A stretch of DNA of 64,000 nucleotides from Marinobacter sp. (GCA_014359475.1 JACIZI010000005.1:114463-178462); one strand, 5' to 3'; positions 9,985 through 19,347 are shown, counted from the stretch's first letter. Translations and numbers: made by a program. Notes: generated by a model not told the origin, from the sequence alone.

Positions 9985-10042
9985 CGGTTTTCCTCATTGT
10001 CTGAACGCATGATTACTATACCAAAGAGTCTATCAGATGCCG

Positions 10043-10065
10043 CCCCGCTTCACCCTGCGGCGGGG
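10043..10065 (-). terminator. Hairpin just after comM (weak terminator candidate)
   Basis: CCCCGC (10043-10048) pairs with GCGGGG (10060-10065) around an 11-base loop, immediately beyond the comM stop codon. There is no T-run on the comM-sense strand, so if it terminates transcription it does so inefficiently or with Rho. Confidence 0.3.
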
Positions 10066-10067
10066 AT

Positions 10068-11573
10068 TTATACCGACTGTTTACGGTCCAGTTTCCGATA
10101 CCCCAGGGCTTCCACCAGATGGGATTGGGACACCTCCTCGCAGCCATCCAGGTCCGCCAGGGTGCGGGCCACCCGCAGTATCCGGTGCAACGCCCGGGCC
10201 GACAGGCCCAGCCGGTCCATCGCCGAAGACAGCAATTGCTCCCCTTTGCTGTCCAGCCGGGTGGCATCCCGCAAGGCATTGCCGGCCAGCAGGGCATTGA
10301 TCTGGCCCCGGGCCATCTGGCGCTGTCGTGCCTTTGCCACTCGCTCCCGGACTCCCTCGCTGGATTCACCATCCGGCTGGGTTCGCAGCAGCACATCACC
10401 ACTCTGAACAGGCACTTCCACATGCAGGTCAAACCGGTCGAGCAAAGGGCCGGAAATTTTCGAGCGGTAGCGGGCCACCTGCTGGGGACTGCACTGGCAG
10501 TCAATGGACGGATGTCCGGAGTAGCCACAGGGACAAGGGTTCATGGCACCGACCACCTGAAACCTGGCCGGATAGGTGACCTGCCTTGCCGCACGACTGA
10601 TCGACACTTCACCAGACTCCATTGGCTCCCGCAGCACTTCCAGTACCTTGCGGTCAAATTCCGGCAACTCATCCATGAAGAGCACACCACGGTGCGCCAG
10701 GGAGATCTCCCCGGGGCGGGGGTTGCTGCCACCACCCACCAGCGCCACCGCGGATGCCGTGTGGTGCGGCGCCCGGTAAGGCGGCCTGCGCCAGCTCTGC
10801 TTGCCACTGAGCAGACCTGCCACAGAGTGTACACTCGCCACCTCCAGAGCGGCTCCGGTGGATAATGGCGGGAGAATACCGGGCAGCCGACTGGCGAGCA
10901 TGCTCTTGCCGGTACCCGGTGGCCCGAACATCAGCAGATTGTGGCCCCCGGCAGCGGCCACTTCCAGTGCCCGGCGGGGCACATGCTGGCCCCGCACGTC
11001 AACCAGATCCGGCCCCTCGGCGACCACATCGGTCTCGTCACCAGCGGTGACAACATCCAGAGCGCCGCGCTCGCAGAAATATTCGCAGGTTTGAAGTAAT
11101 GTCGTGGCGGCAAGCACGTCGCCCTCGCTGGCGAGAGCCGCTTCCTCTGCGTTGGCGGAGGGAATCAGCAGCCGCCGGCCCGCCTCCCGTGCCGCCAGCA
11201 CCGCCGGAATCACACCCTTGAGAGGGCGCAACCGTCCGTCCAGCGACAATTCTCCCAGCACCTCACAATCTGCCAGCCGGTCGGCGGGAATCTGCCCGGA
11301 TGCCGCCAATATGCCCAGGGCGATAGGCAGGTCAAAACGACCACCTTCCTTGGGCAAATCGGCCGGGGCAAGGTTGATGGTAATTCTTCGGGCGGGGAAC
11401 TCGAAACCGACGTTGATCAGGGCGCTGCGCACCCGCTCTTTGCTCTCCCGAACGCCGGTCTCCGGCAATCCGACGATGGACAGGGCCGGCAGCCCGCCGG
11501 ACAGGTGAACTTCTACGGTGACTTCGGGTGCGGACACGCCAATACTGGCGCGGGTATGGACTATGGCAAACAT
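10068..11573 (-). CDS. comM: YifB/ComM family Mg-chelatase-like AAA+ ATPase
   Basis: A 501-residue AAA+ protein with an N-terminal Lon-protease-like ChlI domain (residues 1-170), an Mg-chelatase AAA+ core and a C-terminal helical domain. Walker A is GPPGTGKS at 217-224, Walker B is LFMDELPEF, and the Cys-rich MNPCPCGYSGH segment follows. In naturally transformable gammaproteobacteria ComM is a branch-migration helicase that helps integrate transforming DNA. Many non-competent species also keep it, so its presence alone does not show competence. It lies downstream of ubiK in the same direction. Confidence 0.93.
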   Translation of the reverse strand: MFAIVHTRASIGVSAPEVTVEVHLSGGLPALSIVGLPETGVRESKERVRSALINVGFEFPARRITINLAPADLPKEGGRFDLPIALGILAASGQIPADRLADCEVLGELSLDGRLRPLKGVIPAVLAAREAGRRLLIPSANAEEAALASEGDVLAATTLLQTCEYFCERGALDVVTAGDETDVVAEGPDLVDVRGQHVPRRALEVAAAGGHNLLMFGPPGTGKSMLASRLPGILPPLSTGAALEVASVHSVAGLLSGKQSWRRPPYRAPHHTASAVALVGGGSNPRPGEISLAHRGVLFMDELPEFDRKVLEVLREPMESGEVSISRAARQVTYPARFQVVGAMNPCPCGYSGHPSIDCQCSPQQVARYRSKISGPLLDRFDLHVEVPVQSGDVLLRTQPDGESSEGVRERVAKARQRQMARGQINALLAGNALRDATRLDSKGEQLLSSAMDRLGLSARALHRILRVARTLADLDGCEEVSQSHLVEALGYRKLDRKQSV

Positions 11574-11625
11574 GCTAACCTTCCGTGGCTTTAACGCCGG
11601 GCTGACTCCCTGCCCGGCCAGTAAT

Positions 11626-11883
11626 TCAGTTCTGCTCGGTCAGTTTCTTTTCCAGATCGGCGACGCGCTTCTCCAGAGCTTCAACCTTTTCCCGGGTTTT
11701 TGCCAGTACCGCCTGCTGGGCGTCAAACTCGTCCCGGGTGACCAACTCCAGACGAGACATAACCGTCAGTGCCGCCGCCCGTGCCTGGGCTTCAAAATCC
11801 TCGCGGGCGGCCCGCGCCATATCCGGTACGAACTGGCCAAACTGGCTCTGCAATTGCGACAACAAGTCCTGCGGTCCTTTCAC
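11626..11883 (-). CDS. ubiK: UbiK (YqiC) accessory factor for ubiquinone synthesis
   Basis: A small helical protein that ends in a coiled coil (KTREKVEALEKRVADLEKKL). It matches the UbiK/YqiC/BMFP family, which binds UbiJ and supports aerobic ubiquinone synthesis at the membrane. I place the start at a GTG (VKGPQDLLSQLQSQFGQF), giving 85 residues, because GAGG sits 6 bases upstream and family members start close to this point. An in-frame ATG 10 codons earlier (11913) would give 95 residues with an atypical basic leader. It is divergent from glnK. Confidence 0.85.
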   Translation of the reverse strand: MKGPQDLLSQLQSQFGQFVPDMARAAREDFEAQARAAALTVMSRLELVTRDEFDAQQAVLAKTREKVEALEKRVADLEKKLTEQN

Positions 11884-12058
11884 CTGACACCTCACTGGCT
11901 TTCGGGCGGCCAACGGCCGAAAATTTGTAGATCAGAAGTGTAACACACAGCGGCCAGTGCCATACTGGCAGATGAATCAGCGTGCGCCCTGCAGCCCAGC
12001 CACCTTGCAGCGGGTAACGGGGTGACGACGCGTCATTATGGTTCATTTCTGTGGGGGC

Positions 12059-12097
12059 TGCGCTACAATGGTGCGCCCAGACGTTCCATTTTGGAAC
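12059..12097 (+). promoter_or_regulatory. NtrC-like enhancer sites upstream of glnK
   Basis: TGCGCTACAATGGTGCG (12059-12075) is close to the NtrC dyad consensus TGCACCAAAATGGTGCA. A second, weaker dyad GTTCCATTTTGGAAC (12083-12097) has its centre 23 bases downstream. Both lie 40-80 bases upstream of the sigma-54 element, a normal enhancer position. This fits nitrogen-limitation control of glnK-amtB; binding is inferred. Confidence 0.6.
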
Positions 12098-12138
12098 ACA
12101 CAATCCGCAACTTACTGTTTATAAAGACCATTTTTGCG

Positions 12139-12155
12139 TTGGCACACACGATGCT
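12139..12155 (+). promoter_or_regulatory. Sigma-54 promoter of glnK-amtB
   Basis: TTGGCACACACGATGCT carries the invariant GG and GC dinucleotides with exactly 10 bases between them, as required for the -24/-12 elements recognised by RpoN, and the full TTGGCAC half at -24. It lies about 110 bases before the glnK ATG, with NtrC-like sites upstream. GlnK-amtB operons are standard NtrC/RpoN targets. Confidence 0.8.
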
Positions 12156-12157
12156 AA

Positions 12158-12604
<447 letters not shown>

Positions 12605-12676
12605 TCGTCGCATGACGTAACGATTCAGCCAACGCAAAAACCTATAACCTGAAGAACCTTGTGCGGAGGGCTTCTC

Positions 12677-13948
12677 ATGGAAAGTAATCTCTTTCACCTG
12701 CAATATGCTATAGATACGTTTTATTTTCTTGTTTGCGGCGCATTAGTCATGTGGATGGCTGCCGGTTTCGCCATGCTCGAATCCGGTCTGGTACGCGCCA
12801 AGAACACCACCGAAATTCTCACCAAGAACGTCGCCCTGTACGCGATTGCCTGCCTCATGTACCTGGTGTGCGGCTACGCCATCATGTACGGCGGGGGCAT
12901 CTTCCTGAGCGGCATCGCCGAGGTTGACGTTGCCGGCACGCTAGGCGACTTCGCCGGTCGTGAAGATGGGTTCGAGGGCGGCTCCATCTACTCTGGCGCA
13001 TCTGACTTCTTCTTCCAGGTGGTGTTCGTGGCAACCGCCATGTCCATCGTATCCGGCGCGGTTGCCGAGCGCATGAAGCTTTGGGCCTTCCTGATCTTCG
13101 CGGTTGTCATGACCGGTGTCATCTACCCACTGGAAGGTGCCTGGACCTGGGGCGGTGCCGATGTATTCGGTATGTACAACCTGGGTGATCTCGGCTTCAG
13201 TGACTTTGCCGGTTCCGGCATCGTGCATATGGCCGGCGCGGCAGCGGCCCTGGCCGGTGTGCTCCTGCTGGGTGCCCGAAAAGGTAAGTACGGCCCTAAC
13301 GGCGAGATCCGCGCCTTCCCGGGTGCCAACATGCCACTGGCGGCACTGGGCACCTTCATCCTGTGGATGGGCTGGTTCGGCTTCAACGGCGGGTCCGTAC
13401 TGAAACTGGGCGACATTGCGAGCGCCAACTCGGTAGCCATGGTATTCCTGAACACCAACACTGCCGCTGCCGGTGGAGCGATAGCGGCCCTGATCACCGC
13501 TCGCCTGATGTTCGGCAAAGCCGACCTGACCATGCTGCTTAACGGTGCGATCGCCGGCCTGGTGGTCATCACTGCAGAGCCGTCCACTCCAAGCGCACTG
13601 ACCGCAACCATCTGGGGCGCACTGGGCGGTATTCTGGTGGTGCTGAGCATCGTCACTCTGGACAAGCTGCGCATCGATGACCCTGTAGGTGCTATCTCCG
13701 CCCACGGTGTGTGCGGTCTGCTGGGTCTGCTGCTGGTGCCGGTTACCAATGGTGATGCGAGCTTCAGCGGCCAGATCATTGGCGCCCTGACCATTTTCAT
13801 CTGGGTATTCGTTGCGAGCCTGGTTGTCTGGGGCATCCTCAAGGCCGTGATGGGCATTCGCGTAAGCGAGGAAGAGGAGTACGAAGGCGTGGACCTGTCC
13901 GAGTGTGGCATGGAAGCCTATCCGGAGTTTGTCAGCGGTAAGCAGTAA
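12677..13948 (+). CDS. amtB: Ammonium transporter AmtB
   Basis: Trimeric inner-membrane ammonium channel of the Amt/Rh family, 423 residues, with about 11 transmembrane helices. The pore histidines sit in SGIVHMAGAAAAL and ISAHGVCGLLG. The N-terminal ALVMWMAAGFAMLESGLVR and ILWMGWFGFNGGS motifs are typical. I chose the ATG at 12677 because GGAGGG lies just before it. It is cotranscribed with glnK, and the pair ends at a strong terminator. Confidence 0.96.
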   Translation: MESNLFHLQYAIDTFYFLVCGALVMWMAAGFAMLESGLVRAKNTTEILTKNVALYAIACLMYLVCGYAIMYGGGIFLSGIAEVDVAGTLGDFAGREDGFEGGSIYSGASDFFFQVVFVATAMSIVSGAVAERMKLWAFLIFAVVMTGVIYPLEGAWTWGGADVFGMYNLGDLGFSDFAGSGIVHMAGAAAALAGVLLLGARKGKYGPNGEIRAFPGANMPLAALGTFILWMGWFGFNGGSVLKLGDIASANSVAMVFLNTNTAAAGGAIAALITARLMFGKADLTMLLNGAIAGLVVITAEPSTPSALTATIWGALGGILVVLSIVTLDKLRIDDPVGAISAHGVCGLLGLLLVPVTNGDASFSGQIIGALTIFIWVFVASLVVWGILKAVMGIRVSEEEEYEGVDLSECGMEAYPEFVSGKQ

Positions 13949-13970
13949 ACCGCGACAGTACCCGAACCAG

Positions 13971-14000
13971 AAAGGGGGTGCCGGCAGGCACCCCCTTTTT
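13971..14000. terminator. Strong bidirectional intrinsic terminator between amtB and speE
   Basis: GGGGGTGCC and GGCACCCCC form a 9-bp stem around a short loop, followed by TTTTT on the plus strand and by TTT on the minus strand. It lies between the convergent amtB and speE stops and can end both transcripts. Confidence 0.9.
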
Positions 14001-14021
14001 GTATGAGGGCATCAACTCCGG

Positions 14022-14903
14022 TTACCCCTCGTCCGGGAACACCTCGTCTTCCAGTACGTTGACCATGAACTGGGGCATGGCCAGAGCGCCCCGGTGAATA
14101 TCCGCGTTGTAATAACGGGTCACAAACGAGCGCTTGTCGGCATCTTCCTCGCGGAAGTAGATCACTGGCTTCTCCTTGCTGGCCAGGGTACAACTCCACC
14201 AGCCTGTGGGGTACACCGGCTGCGGAAACGGCAGCGTACGCACATGGCGGAAACCGGCCTGGCGCATATCATCATGAATACCCTTGATAATGGTGCTGGT
14301 GTGCAGCAGCGGAGATTCGCTTTGTTGCACGATAATGCCGCCTTCCCTCAACGCCAGCATCGCATCACGGTAGAAGTCCAGAGCAAACAGGCCTTCCGCC
14401 GGGCCCACCGGGTCGGTACTGTCGATGATAATGACATCCAGGCTGCCCGGTGCCACCTCCCGTATCCACTGCACTCCATCTCCAAAAAAGAAGTTGGCCC
14501 GCGGGTCTGTGTTGGATTCACACAGTTCCGGGAAGTATTGCTCCGACAGACGGGTGACCCGCTCGTCGATCTCGATTTGCCAGACCTCTTCCACATCCGG
14601 GTGCTTGAGCACTTCTTTCAGGGTACCGCAGTCGCCACCCCCGATAATCACCACCTTTTTCGGGTTCCGGTGGGTAAACAGAGCCGGATGGGTCATCATC
14701 TCGTGGTAAAGGAAATTGTCCCGGCTGGTGAGCATCACGCAGCCATCCAGCACCATCAGATTGCCGAAGCTCTCGGTTTCCCAGATCTCCAGGGTCTGGT
14801 ATTCCGTCTGTTCTTCATGGAGCTTGCGTTTCACCTTGAGGGAAAAGGCGGTTCCTTCGTCCTGGAATACTTCGGTAAACCAGCCTTGGTTGAGATCGGT
14901 CAT
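14022..14903 (-). CDS. speE: Polyamine aminopropyltransferase (spermidine synthase)
   Basis: Transfers the aminopropyl group from decarboxylated S-adenosylmethionine to putrescine, making spermidine. It shows the SAM-type motif VVIIGGGDCGTLKEVLKH (about residues 83-100) and the catalytic DSTDPVGPAEGLF loop. At 293 residues it is of normal length. The ATG at 14903 has GGAG 7 bases upstream; a TTG one codon earlier is less likely. It is divergent from speA, which starts the arginine route to putrescine, so the two fit one pathway. Confidence 0.95.
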   Translation of the reverse strand: MTDLNQGWFTEVFQDEGTAFSLKVKRKLHEEQTEYQTLEIWETESFGNLMVLDGCVMLTSRDNFLYHEMMTHPALFTHRNPKKVVIIGGGDCGTLKEVLKHPDVEEVWQIEIDERVTRLSEQYFPELCESNTDPRANFFFGDGVQWIREVAPGSLDVIIIDSTDPVGPAEGLFALDFYRDAMLALREGGIIVQQSESPLLHTSTIIKGIHDDMRQAGFRHVRTLPFPQPVYPTGWWSCTLASKEKPVIYFREEDADKRSFVTRYYNADIHRGALAMPQFMVNVLEDEVFPDEG

Positions 14904-14999
14904 CAATTATCTCCAGTATTGCTCGGTGAGCGGATTGTTCATCGTGGCTATTGTAGGCGGCACAGCCGGTCAGCTAAAGCGGCTTTGGCCGCCAGACGC

Positions 15000-15027
15000 T
15001 TGCGCCTCTGCCGGTAAGCCCTACAAT
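15000..15027 (+). promoter_or_regulatory. Probable sigma-70 promoter of speA
   Basis: TTGCGC (15000-15005), a 16-base spacer and TACAAT (15022-15027) lie about 50 bases upstream of the speA ATG. The -10 is a 5/6 match. Prediction only. Confidence 0.5.
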
Positions 15028-15073
15028 GGCGCTGACAGACGGCCACAACGCCACAACCACAGGACCCTGACCA

Positions 15074-16984
15074 ATGACTGACATGTCCGCCGACAACGCC
15101 CATGAGGTCTACAACATCCGCCACTGGGGAGACGGCTACATAGACGTGAGCGACCAGGGAGATCTGCTGATCAGTCCGGACCGCGGGCCCGCGGGCCCGC
15201 ATATCAATCTGCCGGAACTGATCCGGCACCTTACCGGCCAGGACATCCAGTTGCCGGTACTGTTGCGCTTTACCGATATTCTCCATGACCGTGTCAACCG
15301 ATTGTGCAACGCATTCAATCAGGTCGCGGCGGATCAGCGGTACCGGGGGCAATACACGGCAGTGTACCCCATCAAGGTGAACCAGCAACGGCGGGTCGTG
15401 GAGGAGCTGCTGGCTGCGGAGCCGGCTGCCAGCCGGGGCCAGGTTGGTCTGGAGGCCGGCAGTAAACCGGAGCTGATGGCGGTGCTGGCTCTGTCCCGGG
15501 GCAAGGGTTCGGTGATTGTCTGCAATGGTTACAAGGACCGGGAGTACATTCGCCTGGCGCTGATCGGCCAGTTGCTGGGCCACCAGGTCTTCATCGTGGT
15601 GGAAAAGCAATCCGAACTGCCGCTGATTCTGGAGGAATCCCGCAAGCTCGGTGTGCAGCCGGTGATCGGGGTGCGGGCGCGACTGGCCACCATCGGCAAG
15701 GGCAACTGGCAGAATACCGGCGGAGAAAAATCCAAGTTCGGGCTGTCAGCAAGCCAGATCCTTGAAGTGGTTCAGACACTCCGCAACAATCACTGTCTGG
15801 ACGCACTGCAGTTGCTGCATTTCCACCTCGGCTCCCAGATCGCCAATATTCGTGACATCCAGACCGGCCTGAAAGAATGCGCACGCTTCTATACCGAGCT
15901 TCGGTCCTTGGGCGCACCGATTGATACGGTGGATATCGGCGGCGGCCTGGGGGTGGATTATGAGGGCACACGCTCCCGCAGCAGTTGCTCCATGAACTAC
16001 AGCATGCATGAATACGCCTGGAACGTGATCCACACCCTGCAGGCGGAATGCGACCGCGCCGACACTCCCCACCCGCACCTGATCAGCGAATCCGGGCGTG
16101 CCCTGACTGCGCACCATGCGGTGCTGGTCACCAACGTAATTGACCGGGAGGTGGTCGATGACCGTACGTCGTCGGCTCCGTCTGCAGACAGCCCTGCGCC
16201 GCTGCAGGACCTGTGGCTGGCGTTACAGGGACTCCAGGAGCAGCCCGCCGTGCGCTCCCGGGTGGAAATCTACCACGACATTCTGCATGCCATGTCCGAC
16301 GTGAACGCCCAGTTTGCCCACGGCCTGCTTGGACTTCAGGATCGGGCAAGCGCCGAACGCCTGTATAGTCAGGCCTGCCGCTTGTTACTCCGGCAACTCA
16401 ACAACCAGAACCGCGCCCACCGGGAAATCATCGATGAACTGAACGAGAAGCTGGCCGAGAAGCTGTTCGTCAACTTCTCCCTGTTCCAGTCACTGCCCGA
16501 TATCTGGGGCATCGACCAGATTTTTCCGGTAGTGCCCATCAGCGGCCTGAACCGGCCCCTGACCCGGCGAGGCGTGATTCAGGACATCACCTGTGATTCC
16601 GACGGCCGGATTGACCAGTATGTGGATGGCCAGGGACTGGAAACCACCCTGCCACTGCCGGAAGACATGCCCGGCAAACCGCTGGTGCTGGGCTTCTTCA
16701 TGACCGGTGCCTACCAGGAAATTCTGGGGGACATGCATAATCTGTTCGGGGATACCCATTCAGTGGATGTAAAACTGGCTGAAGACGGCAAGTTCGCTAT
16801 CACCGGCACCTTTACCGGGGACACGGTGGCCAGGACCTTGCAATACGTGAATTTCCAGCCCGAACAACTGCGCAATGCGTACCGGCAGAAACTCCGGGCC
16901 AGCGATCTTTCCCTGGAGACACAACAACAGCTGCTTGACGAACTGAACAGCGGCCTGGACGGCTACACCTATCTGGAGGAATGA
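15074..16984 (+). CDS. speA: Biosynthetic arginine decarboxylase
   Basis: PLP-dependent fold-III decarboxylase that converts arginine to agmatine, the entry to putrescine. It has 636 residues, the usual size. The PLP lysine is K101 in VYPIKVNQQ. HFHLGSQIANIRDIQ and the glycine-rich VDIGGGLGVDYEGT bind the cofactor phosphate, and the C-terminal DITCDSDGRIDQYVDGQG segment contributes to the active site. It is divergent from speE with 170 bases between the starts. Confidence 0.96.
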   Translation: MTDMSADNAHEVYNIRHWGDGYIDVSDQGDLLISPDRGPAGPHINLPELIRHLTGQDIQLPVLLRFTDILHDRVNRLCNAFNQVAADQRYRGQYTAVYPIKVNQQRRVVEELLAAEPAASRGQVGLEAGSKPELMAVLALSRGKGSVIVCNGYKDREYIRLALIGQLLGHQVFIVVEKQSELPLILEESRKLGVQPVIGVRARLATIGKGNWQNTGGEKSKFGLSASQILEVVQTLRNNHCLDALQLLHFHLGSQIANIRDIQTGLKECARFYTELRSLGAPIDTVDIGGGLGVDYEGTRSRSSCSMNYSMHEYAWNVIHTLQAECDRADTPHPHLISESGRALTAHHAVLVTNVIDREVVDDRTSSAPSADSPAPLQDLWLALQGLQEQPAVRSRVEIYHDILHAMSDVNAQFAHGLLGLQDRASAERLYSQACRLLLRQLNNQNRAHREIIDELNEKLAEKLFVNFSLFQSLPDIWGIDQIFPVVPISGLNRPLTRRGVIQDITCDSDGRIDQYVDGQGLETTLPLPEDMPGKPLVLGFFMTGAYQEILGDMHNLFGDTHSVDVKLAEDGKFAITGTFTGDTVARTLQYVNFQPEQLRNAYRQKLRASDLSLETQQQLLDELNSGLDGYTYLEE

Positions 16985-17001
16985 AATTGCACTGCACCCG
17001 A

Positions 17002-17031
17002 TGATCCGGTGGCCGGCACGGAGCGTAAAAG
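17002..17031 (+). promoter_or_regulatory. ECF (RpoE/ChrR-type) autoregulatory promoter
   Basis: TGATCC (17002-17007), exactly 18 bases, then TAAAAG (17026-17031). This matches the promoter type recognised by the singlet-oxygen-responsive RpoE of Rhodobacter sphaeroides (TGATCC, 18-base gap, TAAGA). It lies about 80 bases before the ECF sigma gene start, so the sigma factor probably activates its own operon. Based on motif and position only. Confidence 0.75.
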
Positions 17032-17112
17032 CCTGTACTGACAATCCGGTGACGAGTGCCTACAATGATTCAACAAGTTGCTTCAAGCCATACCACAGTC
17101 AAGGAGCGTCCG

Positions 17113-17712
17113 GTGTCGACACTGGATCAGAAGCCTGCAAACGGTGAGCGCCGTAAAGATCCCTGGAGCCAGCTCCTGAACCGTGTTGGCAAACACCAGG
17201 ACCGGGAGGCCTACCACCAGCTGTTCCAGCATTTCGGTCCGCAGATCAAGTACTATGCCTTGTCCAACGGGCTCGCCAGTCATGCGGACGAACTGGTTCA
17301 GGAGGTGTTCGTTTCTATCTGGCGCCGCTCCTCTCTGTACGACTGGCGCAAGGCAGCTGCCTCCACCTGGATCTTCACCATCGCGCGGAACCAGCGCATC
17401 GACATGCTGCGCAAGATGCGCCGCTCCAGCGCAGAAATCACTATTGAAACGGAAGATCTCTGGCAGATTCCGGGCGAGCAGGAAGACGAGCCGGTGACCT
17501 CATTGCATCGGCTGATGTCGGAACGGCGTATCCGCGAATCCCTTTCCCATCTGCCCGAAGAACAGGTCACGGTCATTGCCAAGGTATATATGGAAAATAA
17601 ATCTCATCAGATGGTAGCAGATGAGCTGGATATACCCCTGGGCACCGTCAAAAGCCGGGTTCGCCTTGCGTTGAACAAGCTTAAAGTCATTTTGCAGGAC
17701 CAGAACCAATGA
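17113..17712 (+). CDS. ECF sigma factor of the ChrR-controlled group
   Basis: An ECF sigma-70 factor of 199 residues with region 2 (AYHQLFQHFGPQIKYYALS, then AASTWIFTIARNQRIDMLRK) and region 4 with its helix-turn-helix (MVADELDIPLGTVKSRVRLA). It is followed, with a 4-base overlap, by a ChrR-type anti-sigma factor, so it should belong to the RpoE/ChrR group that answers singlet oxygen and other oxidants in proteobacteria. I chose the GTG start because AAGGAG lies 6 bases upstream; an ATG at 17065 and a GTG at 17056 are in frame but lack good ribosome-binding sites. Confidence 0.88.
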   Translation: MSTLDQKPANGERRKDPWSQLLNRVGKHQDREAYHQLFQHFGPQIKYYALSNGLASHADELVQEVFVSIWRRSSLYDWRKAAASTWIFTIARNQRIDMLRKMRRSSAEITIETEDLWQIPGEQEDEPVTSLHRLMSERRIRESLSHLPEEQVTVIAKVYMENKSHQMVADELDIPLGTVKSRVRLALNKLKVILQDQNQ

Positions 17713-18344
17713 CACGGCATCATCCGGACAACATCAGCCTGATGGAATACAGCGCCGGCAACCTGACCGAGCCCCATGCGCTGTGCATCCGCCTGCATCT
17801 GGATCAATGCCCGCACTGCCGAAGCCGTGTGGACACCCTGGACAGCCTGGGTGCGGTAATGATGGAGCATCAGCCCAGGGTGGACGTGTCCGAAAACATG
17901 TTCGATTCCATTCTGGCCCGCCTGGACGACGATCCCGAGCCGCGCATGGTCCGCCCTGCCCTGCACACAGACCCACTCCGGAGACTGTTGGGCAGTGATC
18001 TGAATGACCTGCCCTGGAAACGGCAACTGGGGGATGTGAGTGCCCTCGATATCAGCGAGAAGTTCCCTGACCAGCCAGAACAGGTGGTTTTGCAGAAACT
18101 GGCGGCGGGCGGCAAGGCACCGTCCCATACGCACCGGGGGGAGGAAACCACTATTGTTCTACAGGGTGCTTTTGCAGACCAGAACGGCGTGTTCAATCAG
18201 TGGGACTTTGTGGTACTGACCGACCAGGATGATCACAAGCCCGTGGCGGTCGGTTGCGAAGACTGTATCACCCTGTCGGTTCTGAGCGCACCGGTGAAAC
18301 TCACTGGTACCTTTACCCGGCTGCTGAATCCTTTTATCCGCTGA
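17709..18344 (+). CDS. chrR: ChrR-type zinc anti-sigma factor with C-terminal cupin
   Basis: A 211-residue protein. The N-terminal anti-sigma domain carries the zinc motif H30-x3-C34-x2-C37 (RLHLDQCPHC), and a histidine pair at positions 4-5 could complete the site. The C-terminal half is a cupin barrel (GGKAPSHTHRGEETTIVLQG, about residues 136-155), as in ChrR of Rhodobacter sphaeroides. By analogy it holds the sigma factor inactive until singlet oxygen or a related stress frees it. The ATG overlaps the sigma-factor stop. The 190 bases after it hold no gene that I can see. Confidence 0.88.
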   Translation: MTRHHPDNISLMEYSAGNLTEPHALCIRLHLDQCPHCRSRVDTLDSLGAVMMEHQPRVDVSENMFDSILARLDDDPEPRMVRPALHTDPLRRLLGSDLNDLPWKRQLGDVSALDISEKFPDQPEQVVLQKLAAGGKAPSHTHRGEETTIVLQGAFADQNGVFNQWDFVVLTDQDDHKPVAVGCEDCITLSVLSAPVKLTGTFTRLLNPFIR

Positions 18345-18534
18345 TTCCGACGGAAAGCCCTGGAAGAAGACTGCCTGTTTCTGAACGAGTCCGCCCGATG
18401 TCCCGCTGAGCAGGGCCCTGGCTGAGCCGGCATCGTGCGTGTTTTATGCCCGGACTGCATAGTGGTGAGCAGCGACGCTGCGGTACAATCTGTGCCTGTT
18501 TACCGCTGCACCCTTGCCGGACCGGGAATCACCC

Positions 18535-19347
18535 ATGGCATCAACCCCTGAGAAAACCGACGATTACGAGTTCCGTTTTGGCGGCATAGAGCGGCTTTAT
18601 GGCCGGCCCGCCCTGCAGGCTTTCCGGGCAAGTCATCTGGTGGTGGTTGGCCTGGGCGGTGTGGGTTCCTGGGCGGCGGAGTCCCTGGCCCGTACCGGCA
18701 TCGGTACCATCACCCTGGTGGATATGGACGATGTGTGTGTGTCCAACACCAACCGCCAACTGCACGCTCTGAATGGCGCCTACGGTCGTACCAAGACGGA
18801 TGCTATGGCCGAGCGACTGCGCGCCATTAATCCCCATGCGGACATTCGGGTCCATTTCGGCTTTCTCACCACAAAAAATGTTGCCGAGCTGATTACCGGC
18901 GACGTGGATGGTGTTGTCGATGCCATCGACAGCGTCAAGTCCAAGGCGGCACTGATTGCCCACTGCAAACGCCAGAAAATTCCCCTTGTCTGCGCCGGCG
19001 GCGCCGGTGGACAGACCGATCCCACACAGATCCGGGTGGCGGACCTGTCCCGCACTACCCAGGATCCGCTACTCGCGAAGGTTCGCAACCTGTTGCGCCG
19101 GGAATATGGTTTTCCGCGCAATCCGAAAAGACGTTTCGGCGTGGAGGCCGTATACTCGCTGGAACAGCTCAAGTATCCGACCGGCGACGGCAGCGTCTGT
19201 CTGCAGAAACCCTCGGATCAGGGGCCGGTTCGGCTGGATTGCGCCACAGGCTTTGGTGCCGCCAGCCCGGTAACCGCCACATTCGGTTTTACCGCCTCGG
19301 CCCGCCTGCTTGAACGGCTGGTCCGGAAACTTTCGCAAGGAAACTGA
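18535..19347 (+). CDS. tcdA: tRNA threonylcarbamoyladenosine dehydratase TcdA
   Basis: E1-like ThiF-fold enzyme that dehydrates N6-threonylcarbamoyladenosine at tRNA position 37 to its cyclic form (ct6A), using ATP. The N-terminal FGGIERLYG signature, the nucleotide-binding VVVGLGGVGSWAAESLAR and the DMDDVCVSNTNRQ segment (about residues 34-72) are typical. Length is 270 residues from the ATG at 18535; an in-frame TTG 7 codons earlier is possible. TACAAT, a plausible -10 box, lies about 50 bases upstream. Confidence 0.93.
   Translation: MASTPEKTDDYEFRFGGIERLYGRPALQAFRASHLVVVGLGGVGSWAAESLARTGIGTITLVDMDDVCVSNTNRQLHALNGAYGRTKTDAMAERLRAINPHADIRVHFGFLTTKNVAELITGDVDGVVDAIDSVKSKAALIAHCKRQKIPLVCAGGAGGQTDPTQIRVADLSRTTQDPLLAKVRNLLRREYGFPRNPKRRFGVEAVYSLEQLKYPTGDGSVCLQKPSDQGPVRLDCATGFGAASPVTATFGFTASARLLERLVRKLSQGN

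Noticed and set aside
9289-10407. 372-codon open frame opposite trmB and part of comM
   Set aside because: Antisense to two certain genes, with a composition typical of a shadow frame.
14979-14992. Inverted repeat GCGGC-TTTG-GCCGC between speE and speA as a terminator or operator
   Set aside because: Only a 5-bp stem, no T-run, and located between divergent starts; too weak to call.
18345-18534. Search for a gene or second ECF promoter between chrR and tcdA
   Set aside because: No frame with start signals and no TGATC-N18-TAA motif found there; only a possible TACAAT -10 box for tcdA.
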